The translations under genes and the position numbers were made by a program. From Shinella granuli (GTDB taxonomy: Bacteria; Pseudomonadota; Alphaproteobacteria; Rhizobiales; Rhizobiaceae), in contig NZ_SLVX01000001.1 in assembly GCF_004341885.1 (NCBI RefSeq), forward strand, positions 1 through 64,000: 64,000 nucleotides of DNA, in the 5' to 3' direction. The notes under the pieces are model-generated. The model had not been told where the DNA came from. It made no database searches and saw nothing but the letters and a program-made list of their open reading frames with translations. Shown in pieces: positions 56,868 through 64,000 of the stretch (positions are counted from its first letter, which is position 1; each line of letters starts with the position of its first letter).

Positions 56868-56894
56868 TGTCGGATTGGCCGTCCGCCGGCCGTC
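56868..56894 (+). promoter_or_regulatory. ECF-type promoter ahead of the SRPBCC gene
   Basis: TGTCGG (56868-56873), 17 bp, CGTC (56891-56894), with the start codon at 56936. It repeats exactly the motif and spacing found at 55180-55206, which argues that the SRPBCC gene is a target of the sigma factor encoded just upstream. Confidence 0.72.
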
Positions 56895-56935
56895 CTTGAG
56901 ACGAACCACCGAACATATCCAACGAGGAGACAGAC

Positions 56936-57418
56936 ATGACCGACGCCGAGATCAAGCCCGCCAACAACCGCGAACTGGTGCTGACCCGCGTGCTGAACGC
57001 CACGCCCGCCCAGCTCTTCAAGGCCTGGACGACGCCGGAGCTGATGAAGGAATGGTTCGCACCGAAACCCTACGAGACGCCGGTCATCGAGATCGAGCCG
57101 TGCGACGGCGGCAAGTTCCGCACGGTCATGACCGGTCCGGACGGTTTCCACATGGACAACACCGGCATCTTCCTGAAGGTGGAAAAGGACAGGCGCATCA
57201 TCACGACCGATGCCTTCGGCCCCGACTGGAAGCCCACCGAAAAGGCCTTCTTCAGCGCCGAGATTCTCTTCGACGACCTCGGCGACGGCAAGACCCGCTA
57301 CACCGCCATCGCCCGCCACTGGTCCGTCGAGGACTGCGAGATGCACGAGAAGATGGGTTTCCACGAGGGCTGGGGCCAGGTGGCGACGCAGTTGGAAGCC
57401 GTGGCCTCGCGGCTCTGA
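56936..57418 (+). CDS. SRPBCC/AHSA1-domain protein
   Basis: A 160-residue START-like hydrophobic-cavity protein of the AHSA1 group. It starts ELVLTRVLNATPAQLFKAWT (about residues 14-33) then ELMKEWFAPKP, and ends MHEKMGFHEGWGQVATQLEA near 140, all typical. It may bind a small lipophilic molecule. SRPBCC genes are common third members of ECF42-DGPF loci. It has its own copy of the ECF-type motif and a terminator after it. Confidence 0.88.
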   Translation: MTDAEIKPANNRELVLTRVLNATPAQLFKAWTTPELMKEWFAPKPYETPVIEIEPCDGGKFRTVMTGPDGFHMDNTGIFLKVEKDRRIITTDAFGPDWKPTEKAFFSAEILFDDLGDGKTRYTAIARHWSVEDCEMHEKMGFHEGWGQVATQLEAVASRL

Positions 57419-57430
57419 TGGAGGGATGGA

Positions 57431-57457
57431 GGACGGGCGCCCTGCGTCCGTCCTTTT
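57431..57457 (+). terminator. Intrinsic terminator after the SRPBCC gene
   Basis: A 10-bp stem GGACGGGCGC/GCGTCCGTCC (one G-U pair in RNA) with a 3-nt loop, followed by TTTT, 12 bp past the stop. It marks the right end of the ECF42 locus. Confidence 0.8.
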
Positions 57458-57550
57458 CATCTTCGTGAACACACTGTTTCCCGAACGGCCCTTTCAACCT
57501 GCGTGTGCGGGCCATATCTCTGGGCAAATCCCTCTTGCCTGGAACATCCC

Positions 57551-58612
57551 ATGGAACTTGGCCTCTATACATTTGCCGACGTCGATCCCAATGCTGCCGA
57601 CAAGGGGCGGGAAGGGGAGCGGCGGCTGAAGGACCTCCTGGAGGAGATCGCGCTTGCCGATCAGGTCGGGCTCGACGTCTTCGGGCTCGGCGAGCATCAC
57701 CGGGCGGATTATGCCGCCTCGGCGCCGGCCGTCGTGCTGGCCGCCGCCGCCGCGCGGACCAAGGCCATCCGGCTGACGAGCGCGGTGACGGTGCTCTCCT
57801 CGGACGATCCGGTGCGCGTCTTCCAGCAGTTCTCGACGGTCGACCTTCTTTCCGGCGGCCGGGCGGAGATCATGGCCGGGCGCGGCTCCTTCATCGAATC
57901 CTTCCCGCTCTTCGGCTATGCGCTCGATGACTATGACCGGCTCTTCGAGGAGAAGCTGGACCTGCTGCTGGCGCTCAACGAGCGAGAGACCGTGTCGTGG
58001 AACGGCACGATGCGCCCGCCGCTGCCGGGGCTCGGCGTCTATCCGCGCCCAGCGCATGGCCGCCTTCCGATCTGGATCGCCGTCGGCGGCACGCCGCAGT
58101 CGGTGGCGCGGGCGGGGGCCTACGGGCTGCCGCTGGCGCTTGCCATCATCGGCGGCACGCCGTCGCGCTATGCGCCGCTCTTCGATCTCTACCGCGAGGC
58201 CGCGCGCCGCGCCGGGCAGGATGCGGGCGGGCTGAAGACCAGCATCAACGTGCACGGCTTCATCGCCGACACCACCGCGGCTGCGGCCGACACCTTCTAC
58301 GGCCCGCAGGCCGAGGTGATGAACCGCATTGGCCGCGAGCGCGGCTGGGGGCCGACGAGCCGGGCGCAGTTCGACCAGTCGACCGGGCCGACCGGCCATC
58401 TCTTCCTCGGCGATCCCGAAACGGTGGCGAAGAAGATCGTCGATCACCACCGGATCTTCCGCAACGACCGCTTCATGCTGCAGATGGCGATCGGCCCGAT
58501 GCCGCACGAGGCGGTGCTGCGCGGCATCGAGCTCTACGGCACGAAGGTCGCCCCGCTGGTGCGCGAGATGCTGGCGGACGACGCGAAGGGCGACGTGGCC
58601 GCTTCCGCCTGA
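57551..58612 (+). CDS. LLM-class flavin-dependent oxidoreductase
   Basis: A 353-residue luciferase-like TIM-barrel protein. It starts [15 protein letters not shown], with [20 protein letters not shown] near residue 44, [20 protein letters not shown] near 76, and [17 protein letters not shown] near 106. These agree with bacterial monooxygenases using reduced FMN. Substrate unknown; no flavin reductase is adjacent. ATG 57551 was chosen at the start of the barrel homology. Confidence 0.87.
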   Translation: MELGLYTFADVDPNAADKGREGERRLKDLLEEIALADQVGLDVFGLGEHHRADYAASAPAVVLAAAAARTKAIRLTSAVTVLSSDDPVRVFQQFSTVDLLSGGRAEIMAGRGSFIESFPLFGYALDDYDRLFEEKLDLLLALNERETVSWNGTMRPPLPGLGVYPRPAHGRLPIWIAVGGTPQSVARAGAYGLPLALAIIGGTPSRYAPLFDLYREAARRAGQDAGGLKTSINVHGFIADTTAAAADTFYGPQAEVMNRIGRERGWGPTSRAQFDQSTGPTGHLFLGDPETVAKKIVDHHRIFRNDRFMLQMAIGPMPHEAVLRGIELYGTKVAPLVREMLADDAKGDVAASA

Positions 58613-58657
58613 CAACGGCGCGCGGGCATGGTAAGAGGCCCGCGAAAGAGAGACGCG

Positions 58658-59410
58658 ATGACCCTGGAAAACGACGAAGACCTCAACGGCCTGAAGGCCA
58701 TCGGCCGGATTTGCGCCAATGTGCTGCAGCACATGTCGACCGCCATCCGGCCGGGCATGACGACGGCCGAGCTCGACCTGATCGGCCGGCGCATGCTGGA
58801 GGCGGCGGGCGCGCGCTCGGCGCCGGAAAGCTGTTATGCCTTTCCGGGCGCGACCTGCATCAGCGTCAACGAAGAGGTGGCGCACGGCATTCCGGGCGAG
58901 CGGGTGATCCGCGACGGCGACCTCGTCAACATCGATGTCTCCGCCGAGCTCGACGGCTATTTCGCCGATACGGGTGCCTCCTTCACGGTTGGGCGGTCGA
59001 CGCCGGCCGTCGAGCGCCTTTGCCGCGACGGCAAGCGTGCGCTCTGGGTCGGGCTGAAATCGGTGCGGGCCGGCAGGCCGCTTGCCGAGGTCGGCAATGC
59101 CATCGGCGAATTCGCCCGCAAGAACCGCTATACGCTGATCGCCAACCTCGCCAGCCACGGCGTCGGCCGTTCGCTGCACGAGGAGCCGACGGAAATCGCC
59201 ACCTGGCCGGACCCGCAGGAAAAGCGCCGCATGACGGAAGGCCTCGTCTTCACCGTCGAGCCGTTCCTCTCGCTCGGCGCCAACTGGGCGGAAGGCGGCA
59301 GCAACGACGAGTGGACGCTCTACAGCGAGCCGAGCGCGCCGACGGTGCAGTTCGAGCACACGGTCGTCGCCACCCGCAACGGGCCGCTCGTGGTGACGCT
59401 GCCGGGCTGA
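58658..59410 (+). CDS. map: Type I methionine aminopeptidase (second copy type)
   Basis: A 250-residue metallopeptidase removing N-terminal Met. Metal ligands are visible: Asp in VNIDVSAELDGYFADTGAS (two Asp, near residues 90-102), His in ASHGVGRSLHEEP near 167, Glu in FTVEPFLSLG near 203 and Glu in VQFEHTVV near 230. The AHGIPG substrate His is near 75. It is somewhat shorter and more divergent than the housekeeping Map and lacks ribosomal-context neighbours, so it may be an extra copy. Confidence 0.88.
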   Translation: MTLENDEDLNGLKAIGRICANVLQHMSTAIRPGMTTAELDLIGRRMLEAAGARSAPESCYAFPGATCISVNEEVAHGIPGERVIRDGDLVNIDVSAELDGYFADTGASFTVGRSTPAVERLCRDGKRALWVGLKSVRAGRPLAEVGNAIGEFARKNRYTLIANLASHGVGRSLHEEPTEIATWPDPQEKRRMTEGLVFTVEPFLSLGANWAEGGSNDEWTLYSEPSAPTVQFEHTVVATRNGPLVVTLPG

Positions 59411-59519
59411 ACCGGTCCGGCAGACCGCTGGCGCGGGCAGGGCGAGCCTTCACCGCCGCTGATCCGTCGATCAATAAATGTCGTTTGTCGCCTTTATGTT
59501 GCGGTGCGATGGTCTCGCC

Positions 59520-60710
59520 ATGATGCACCGCACTCCCGCCCCGTCGCATGAGCCTGTCCGGGCGGCGATCGCCGGCGCGCTCGCCATGGCCGTCGCCATG
59601 GGGCTCGGCCGCTTCTTCTATACGCCCGTGCTGCCCGGCATGATGGCCGGGCTCGGCCTGAACGCCGCCGATGCCGGCATCATCGCGGCGGCGAATTTCG
59701 CGGGGTACCTGCTCGGCGCCGTATTGGCCGCCTATGGCTGGGCGGCCGGTTTCGAACGGCGCCTTGCGCTCGGCGCGCTGGTTTCCACGGTGCTGCTGCT
59801 GCTTGCCATGGGGCTGCTCTCCGGCGTCGCCGCGCTCTCCGTCGTGCGCTTCCTCGCCGGCCTTGCCAGCGCCTTCGCCATGATCTTCACCTCCGGCATC
59901 GTGCTCTCCATCGGCCTCGTGCACCGGGACCCGCGCGTGCAGATGGCGCATTTTTCCGGTGTGGGCGGCGGCATCGCGGTTTCTGCCGTGCTCGTCTATC
60001 TCCTGTCGCTGGTCGAGTTTTCCGCCATGCCCGCCTGGCGCGTCGACTGGTTTGCCGGTGCGCTGCTCGGCGCGGCGGGCCTTGTCGCCGTCGCGATCCT
60101 GCTGCCGCGTCCGGAGGGCGGCGCGTCTGCATTGCGCGAGCCGCCGATCGCCTGGACCCGGCCGCTTGTCGCCCTGACGGCAAGCTACGGCCTCTTCGGC
60201 ATCGGCTATGTCGTTACGGCCACCTTCATCGTCGCCATCGCTCGGGAGGGAGCGGAAAGCCCGCTGCTCGAATGCCTCACCTGGCTCGTGACGGGGGCTG
60301 CCGCCGCGCTCTCGCTCCTCGCCTGGAAACCGCTGGAGCGGCGGTTCGGCGTGGCGATGGCCTATCTGCTCGCGATCCTCGTGGAGACGGTGGGCGTCGC
60401 GGCGACGGTGACGCTGCCCTTTCCCTGGTCGGCGCTTGTCGGCGGGGCGCTGCTCGGCATCACCTTCATCGTCGTCACGGCCTATGGGCTGCAGCTCGGC
60501 CGGGTCCTCGCCAGCCAAAGCCCGCGGCGCGTGCTGGCCCTGATGACGGCCGCTTTCGGCGTCGGGCAGATCCTCGGCCCGCTCGGCGCCGGCTTTCTGG
60601 CGGCGCGCACGGGGAGCTATTTCCTGCCCAGCCTTGCGGCTGCGGCCATCCTGCTTCTTGCCGCCGGCATCACCGTTCTTGGCGGGGCGCTTTCCATTAA
60701 ATCTCGGTAA
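59520..60710 (+). CDS. MFS transporter, YbfB/YjiJ family
   Basis: A 396-residue 12-helix membrane protein of the YbfB/YjiJ group of the major facilitator superfamily. It starts with helix [25 protein letters not shown] near residue 18 (the GRFxYTPxLP motif is typical) and [20 protein letters not shown] near 50. Substrate unknown. The start is uncertain: ATG 59520 or 59523, or 59478 with a longer N-terminus. Confidence 0.85.
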   Translation: MMHRTPAPSHEPVRAAIAGALAMAVAMGLGRFFYTPVLPGMMAGLGLNAADAGIIAAANFAGYLLGAVLAAYGWAAGFERRLALGALVSTVLLLLAMGLLSGVAALSVVRFLAGLASAFAMIFTSGIVLSIGLVHRDPRVQMAHFSGVGGGIAVSAVLVYLLSLVEFSAMPAWRVDWFAGALLGAAGLVAVAILLPRPEGGASALREPPIAWTRPLVALTASYGLFGIGYVVTATFIVAIAREGAESPLLECLTWLVTGAAAALSLLAWKPLERRFGVAMAYLLAILVETVGVAATVTLPFPWSALVGGALLGITFIVVTAYGLQLGRVLASQSPRRVLALMTAAFGVGQILGPLGAGFLAARTGSYFLPSLAAAAILLLAAGITVLGGALSIKSR

Positions 60711-60805
60711 TCCGGGCGCTCGACGATTGTTGCTATGCGCAAACTCCTCTAGGTTCTGCGCGAACCGGCGGCGCTGCCGCCCCTTGCAAACGAGAGTTTC
60801 GCACC

Positions 60806-62071
60806 TTGTTCCATTCCTTCTTTCCGCAGCCGAAGCTGTTCTTTTCCTCCCTTGTCGCCTGGACGCTGCTTTCGATCGCGGTCTGGTACTCGGTCGGTGC
60901 CAATTTCGGTGCGCTGATCGGCCTGCCGCCGCTGCCGGCCGACACGGCGCCCCCGGTGGGCCTCGGCTATTTCGTGACGCCGGACAATATCTGGTTCTAT
61001 CTCTATTTCGTGATCTGCACCGGCCTCTTCGGCCTGTTCTGGCAGATCCGGGCGAAGGACCATCCCTGGACCAACTGGTCGATCTGGGGCTCGGCCTTCA
61101 TCATCTTCTCGACCTATTTCAGCGTGCAGGTGTCGCTGGCTATCAACAACTGGCGCCGGCCGTTCGGTGATACCTTGCAGAACGCGCTCCAGGGCACGGG
61201 CGGCGTCACCACACAGAACTTCTTCGACCTGATGCTGATCTTCTGCCAGATCGCCTTCATCAGCGTCTTCGTCTACGTGATGACGCGCTTCTTCGTCAGC
61301 CATTATGTCTTCCGCTGGCGCACGGCGATGAACAACTACTACATGTCGCTCTGGCCGCGCGTGCGCCATATCGAAGGCGCCTCGCAGCGCGTGCAGGAAG
61401 ACACGATGCGCTTCGCGACGATCACCGAAGGCCTCGGCGTCAGCCTGATCGACGCGGTGATGACGCTGATCGCGTTCCTGCCGGTGCTCTTCGCCCTCTC
61501 CGTGCATATCGGCCCGCTGCCGGTCATCGGCGAAGTGCCGCATGCGCTGTTCTGGGCGGCGATCCTCTGGTCGGCCTTCGGCACCTTCCTGCTCGCCTTC
61601 GTCGGGATCAAGCTGCCGGGCCTGGAGTTCCGCAACCAGCGTGTCGAGGCTGCCTACCGCAAGGAACTGGTCTATGGCGAAGACGACGAGACCAAGGCCC
61701 AGCCGCCGACGGTGCGCGAGCTCTTCGACAATGTCCGGATGAACTATTTCCGGCTCTATTTCCACTATCTCTATTTCAACGTCGCCCGCATGTTCTACCT
61801 GCAGGCCGACAACCTCTTCGTCTATTTCATCCTCGTGCCGACCATCGTCACCGGCAAGATCACCTACGGCATCCTGCAACAGATCCTGACGGCCTTCGGT
61901 CAGGTGTCCAGCTCGTTCCAGTATCTCGTGAATTCGTGGTCGACGATCATCGAGCTGCAGTCGATCCACAAGCGCCTTCGCGCCTTCGAAGCGGCGATCG
62001 AGGGGCAGGAACTGCCGAGCATCGACCAGCAGTTCATCGCGGCTGGCGGCAACGAGGAGCTGGCGCGGTAG
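60806..62071 (+). CDS. bacA: SbmA/BacA-family peptide transporter
   Basis: A 421-residue inner-membrane protein with seven to eight hydrophobic segments and no ATPase domain. The N-terminus [20 protein letters not shown] and the motif [34 protein letters not shown] (two parts, near residues 172-205) match rhizobial BacA closely. BacA imports antimicrobial and symbiotic nodule peptides and affects very-long-chain fatty acids of lipid A; it is needed for bacteroid formation in some legumes and for chronic infection in Brucella. Start is TTG 60806, as no ATG lies near the conserved N-terminus. Confidence 0.92.
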   Translation: MFHSFFPQPKLFFSSLVAWTLLSIAVWYSVGANFGALIGLPPLPADTAPPVGLGYFVTPDNIWFYLYFVICTGLFGLFWQIRAKDHPWTNWSIWGSAFIIFSTYFSVQVSLAINNWRRPFGDTLQNALQGTGGVTTQNFFDLMLIFCQIAFISVFVYVMTRFFVSHYVFRWRTAMNNYYMSLWPRVRHIEGASQRVQEDTMRFATITEGLGVSLIDAVMTLIAFLPVLFALSVHIGPLPVIGEVPHALFWAAILWSAFGTFLLAFVGIKLPGLEFRNQRVEAAYRKELVYGEDDETKAQPPTVRELFDNVRMNYFRLYFHYLYFNVARMFYLQADNLFVYFILVPTIVTGKITYGILQQILTAFGQVSSSFQYLVNSWSTIIELQSIHKRLRAFEAAIEGQELPSIDQQFIAAGGNEELAR

Positions 62072-62080
62072 GCTTGACGA

Positions 62081-63094
62081 TCAGAGGGCGGCTCCGGCCG
62101 CCTTCTTCTCTTTCGCGAGAATGTCCATCGCCTGGGCATAGCTGACGCAGGCGACGTCCTGTTTGCCGCAGGTCTCTGTCAGGAAGCGGTCGAGCGCGCG
62201 CCAGTAGGCGCCGGCATTCATCTCGACGAAATGGAAGCCGAGCTGGAGGGGGATGCGCTCGCCGCCATATTGCTTCGTGAAGGCGTCGCGATAGGCTTGA
62301 AGGGTGCTTTCCTCGAAGGCGGCGCTCTTTTCCGGGGCCTCCTTGCCCTTGGAATGGCGGACATAGAGGTTGTAGTCCATGGCGATGACCGGGCGCCGGG
62401 CGGCGCCCTCCGGCACGAGGGGCAGGGCGAAGCGGGCGATCTCGCCGCTTGCGACCGGCAGGGCCGGGCCCTTCGAGACGAGGCTGGCATCATAGGTGAA
62501 GCCGTGCGCCTCCAGCGCCTTGATCAGTCCGCTGCCGGCGGAAAGATAGGGCGCGCGAAAGCCCTTGATGTCCTCCTTGACGAAGCGCTGCCAGTCCGCC
62601 GGCTCCCGCTCGCCGACGCCGGCATTCTGCCAGGCGTTCTTCAGCGCCTCGTGGAAGAAGGTGAACTCGCTCTTCCAGTCCTCCGCGCTCCACTTGCCGC
62701 CGTCGAAATGGCCGCAGGCATGGCTGCCGATATCGTGGCCCTCCAGCTTCGCCAGCCAGATCTCGCCAAGGCGCAGGATCGTGTCCTCCCGGTCCGGCGA
62801 GAAGCCGACATTGGAGCGGCCGCGCTTTTCGTGCGGCGCCTGGTATTTGGCGCGCTCGTCCTTCGGGAAGAGGAAGGTGCAGGAGAGGAAATAGGTGAAA
62901 TGCGCGCCGGTGCGTTTCGCCATGGCGCGGCTCTTCTCCCACAGGAGGTTGTCGTGTGCTCCGTCGAAGGAGACGATGACGAGCTGCTTGCGCTTTGCGG
63001 CCTCGACCGCATCGTCCTTGGCAAGGGCCGGGCCGGCGGCAAGCGCGACGGCGAGGGGAAGGAGGACTATACGGGACGAGACTGAAGACGACAT
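62081..63094 (-). CDS. Exported polysaccharide deacetylase-family protein
   Basis: A 337-residue secreted protein. The signal peptide SSRIVLLPLAVALAAGPALA|KD (cleavage near residue 26) is followed by a NodB-like fold. Motif 1 is VSFDGAHDNLLWEKS (Asp present but the second Asp of TFDD is altered), motif 2 DIGSHACGHFDGGKW (His-x-x-x-His), motif 3 GFRAPYLSAG. This indicates a metal-dependent deacetylase acting in the periplasm on an unknown polymer. ATG 63094 is chosen at the signal peptide; the frame extends to a TTG at 63109. Convergent with bacA, 9 bp apart. Confidence 0.82.
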   Translation of the reverse strand: MSSSVSSRIVLLPLAVALAAGPALAKDDAVEAAKRKQLVIVSFDGAHDNLLWEKSRAMAKRTGAHFTYFLSCTFLFPKDERAKYQAPHEKRGRSNVGFSPDREDTILRLGEIWLAKLEGHDIGSHACGHFDGGKWSAEDWKSEFTFFHEALKNAWQNAGVGEREPADWQRFVKEDIKGFRAPYLSAGSGLIKALEAHGFTYDASLVSKGPALPVASGEIARFALPLVPEGAARRPVIAMDYNLYVRHSKGKEAPEKSAAFEESTLQAYRDAFTKQYGGERIPLQLGFHFVEMNAGAYWRALDRFLTETCGKQDVACVSYAQAMDILAKEKKAAGAAL

Positions 63095-63233
63095 GGCTAC
63101 CCGCGACAATTTGCAAAGGGGTTTTCATGGGTCGCGAATGCGGCAATCCTTTGATCGGGCTGGAATTGTCGCCGTGCGAGGGCTATTCCAGAGGAAACGG
63201 CCGCGGGCCGTGTTTTCTTCAAGGGGCATTTTC

Positions 63234-63818
63234 ATGACGTTGCTCATCGCCGGTCTTGTTCTTTTCATCGTCACCCATCTTCTGCGCCCCTTCGCGCCGG
63301 GCCTGCGCAATGCGGGCATTGCCGCCATCGGCAAGCCGGGCTGGATGGCGCTGCATGGCGTCGTCTCGCTGCTCAGCCTCGTGCTCATCGCCTACGGCTT
63401 CGTCGATGCGCGCGAGAACGGCGGCCAGATGCTCTATTTCCCGCCGACCTTCCTGTCGCATATCGCGCTGACGCTGATGCTGATCGCCTCGATCTGTCTC
63501 GTCGCCGGCTTCCTGCCGGCCGGGCACATCCGCACGAAGCTGAAGTTCCCGATCCTCGTCGCCATCAAGATCTGGGCGCTGGCCCATCTCCTGGCGAATG
63601 GCGAAAGCTATTCCGTGCTGCTCTTCGTGACGATCCTCGCCTGGGCGGTCATCCTGCGCATCACGCTGAAGAAGCGCATCGCGGCCGGCGAGACGACGCT
63701 GCCGGTTTTCGTCTCGGCGAAATACGACCTGATTTCCATCGTCGTCGGTCTTGCGCTCTATGCCGTGATCGTCTTCAAGCTTCACGAATGGGTGATCGGC
63801 GTTCCGCCGCTGCCGTGA
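63234..63818 (+). CDS. nnrU: NnrU-family membrane protein
   Basis: A 194-residue inner-membrane protein with about six hydrophobic segments. It starts MTLLIAGLVLFIVTHLLRPF, with GWMALHGVVSLLSLVLIAYGF near residue 37 and HLLANGESYSVLLFVTILAWA near 120. NnrU genes are linked to nitric oxide/denitrification in some rhizobia but the family is broader, and no other denitrification gene is present here. A 36-codon frame (63127-63237) ends in an ATGA overlap with its start; I cannot support it as a gene. Confidence 0.85.
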   Translation: MTLLIAGLVLFIVTHLLRPFAPGLRNAGIAAIGKPGWMALHGVVSLLSLVLIAYGFVDARENGGQMLYFPPTFLSHIALTLMLIASICLVAGFLPAGHIRTKLKFPILVAIKIWALAHLLANGESYSVLLFVTILAWAVILRITLKKRIAAGETTLPVFVSAKYDLISIVVGLALYAVIVFKLHEWVIGVPPLP

Positions 63819-63920
63819 TCCCTTCGTCCATCCCGCGCTTTTCGCGCCTGCCCCCTTACAACGCCGCCAAAATGGGGTAGAAGGCGCAAACTCCAATCGT
63901 CAGCAAGAGCCGGGCAGGGA

Positions 63921-64000
63921 ATGGTAAATCAGGACGACAGCTTTATCCGCGAGGTGAACGAGGAGCTGCGCTCCGACCAGATGCGCCTGATCTGGAAGCG
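63921..64000 (+). CDS. Start of a further gene, cut by the window end
   Basis: A frame beginning ATG at 63921 with GGGCAGGG upstream runs to the window edge; the 26 visible residues start MVNQDDSFIREVNEELRSDQ. This N-terminus resembles rhizobial tetratricopeptide-repeat membrane proteins of the YfgM/DUF2659-like kind, but too little is present for a firm call. Confidence 0.6.
   Translation, partial: MVNQDDSFIREVNEELRSDQMRLIWK

Noticed and set aside
63127-63237. A 36-codon frame ending in an ATGA overlap with nnrU
   Set aside because: No ribosome site, no recognisable sequence; the overlap alone is weak evidence when the stop arises from the ATGA of the next start.

Overview
The window reads as a chromosome or chromid segment of an alphaproteobacterium of the Rhizobiaceae (Rhizobium / Sinorhizobium / Agrobacterium / Shinella type). 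The evidence is strong GC bias, a ChvE-GguABC locus with a divergent LysR regulator, a BacA-type SbmA transporter, moc-type and iol-type inositol genes, a DUF1127 micro-protein and dispersed mirror repeats between convergent genes. I cannot name the species from the sequence alone.

Layout. Positions 1-1040 hold four small, translationally coupled, phage-like genes, the last a short GcrA-like protein; they stop just before the 3' end of a tRNA-Arg(CCG) gene, a classical integration site. From 1.4 to 6.2 kb lies a xylose-type ABC transporter (xylG-xylH-xylF, minus strand) with a divergent ROK repressor and a perfect palindromic operator. From 6.4 to 13.5 kb is a myo-inositol-type block: inositol dehydrogenase, ABC transporter, a TIM-barrel isomerase and a LacI-family regulator. 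Divergent from it (13.6-17.2 kb) is a mocD-mocE-mocF-like three-component oxygenase set followed by a PanB-like protein that has lost the metal-binding residues of ketopantoate hydroxymethyltransferase. At 18-27.7 kb sits gbpR / chvE-gguA-gguB-gguC followed by an alpha-ketoglutarate semialdehyde dehydrogenase and an L-arabinonate dehydratase: sugar uptake fused genetically to the non-phosphorylative pentose route to 2-oxoglutarate.

The middle is mixed: an exported 29-residue-repeat protein, an ATP-grasp / alpha-E / transglutaminase trio, an EamA exporter, an RhlE-type RNA helicase, a HEAT-repeat alkylation repair protein, a host-attachment protein behind a FixK-like box, an MttB-family methyltransferase, a 1220-residue hybrid histidine kinase with several PAS domains, and divergent mnmD / mnmC-oxidase genes whose start codons overlap. 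At 44.8-49.3 kb is a purine/ureide catabolic cluster (allantoinase PuuE, OHCU decarboxylase, ureidoglycolate lyase, guanine deaminase, urate hydroxylase PuuD); a lone xdhC lies 2 kb further on. The right end has bdhA, glpK, an ECF42-like sigma factor with its DGPF partner and an SRPBCC gene, a flavin monooxygenase-like gene, a methionine aminopeptidase, an MFS exporter, bacA, a polysaccharide deacetylase, nnrU and the start of a further gene.

Two signals cut across genes. Each of the three sugar ABC operons has a strong hairpin directly after the binding-protein gene, as expected if binding protein is made in excess over membrane parts. The ECF sigma locus carries two copies of the same bipartite motif, TGTCGG-N17-CGTC, one ahead of the DGPF-sigma pair and one ahead of the SRPBCC gene, suggesting a self-contained regulon.
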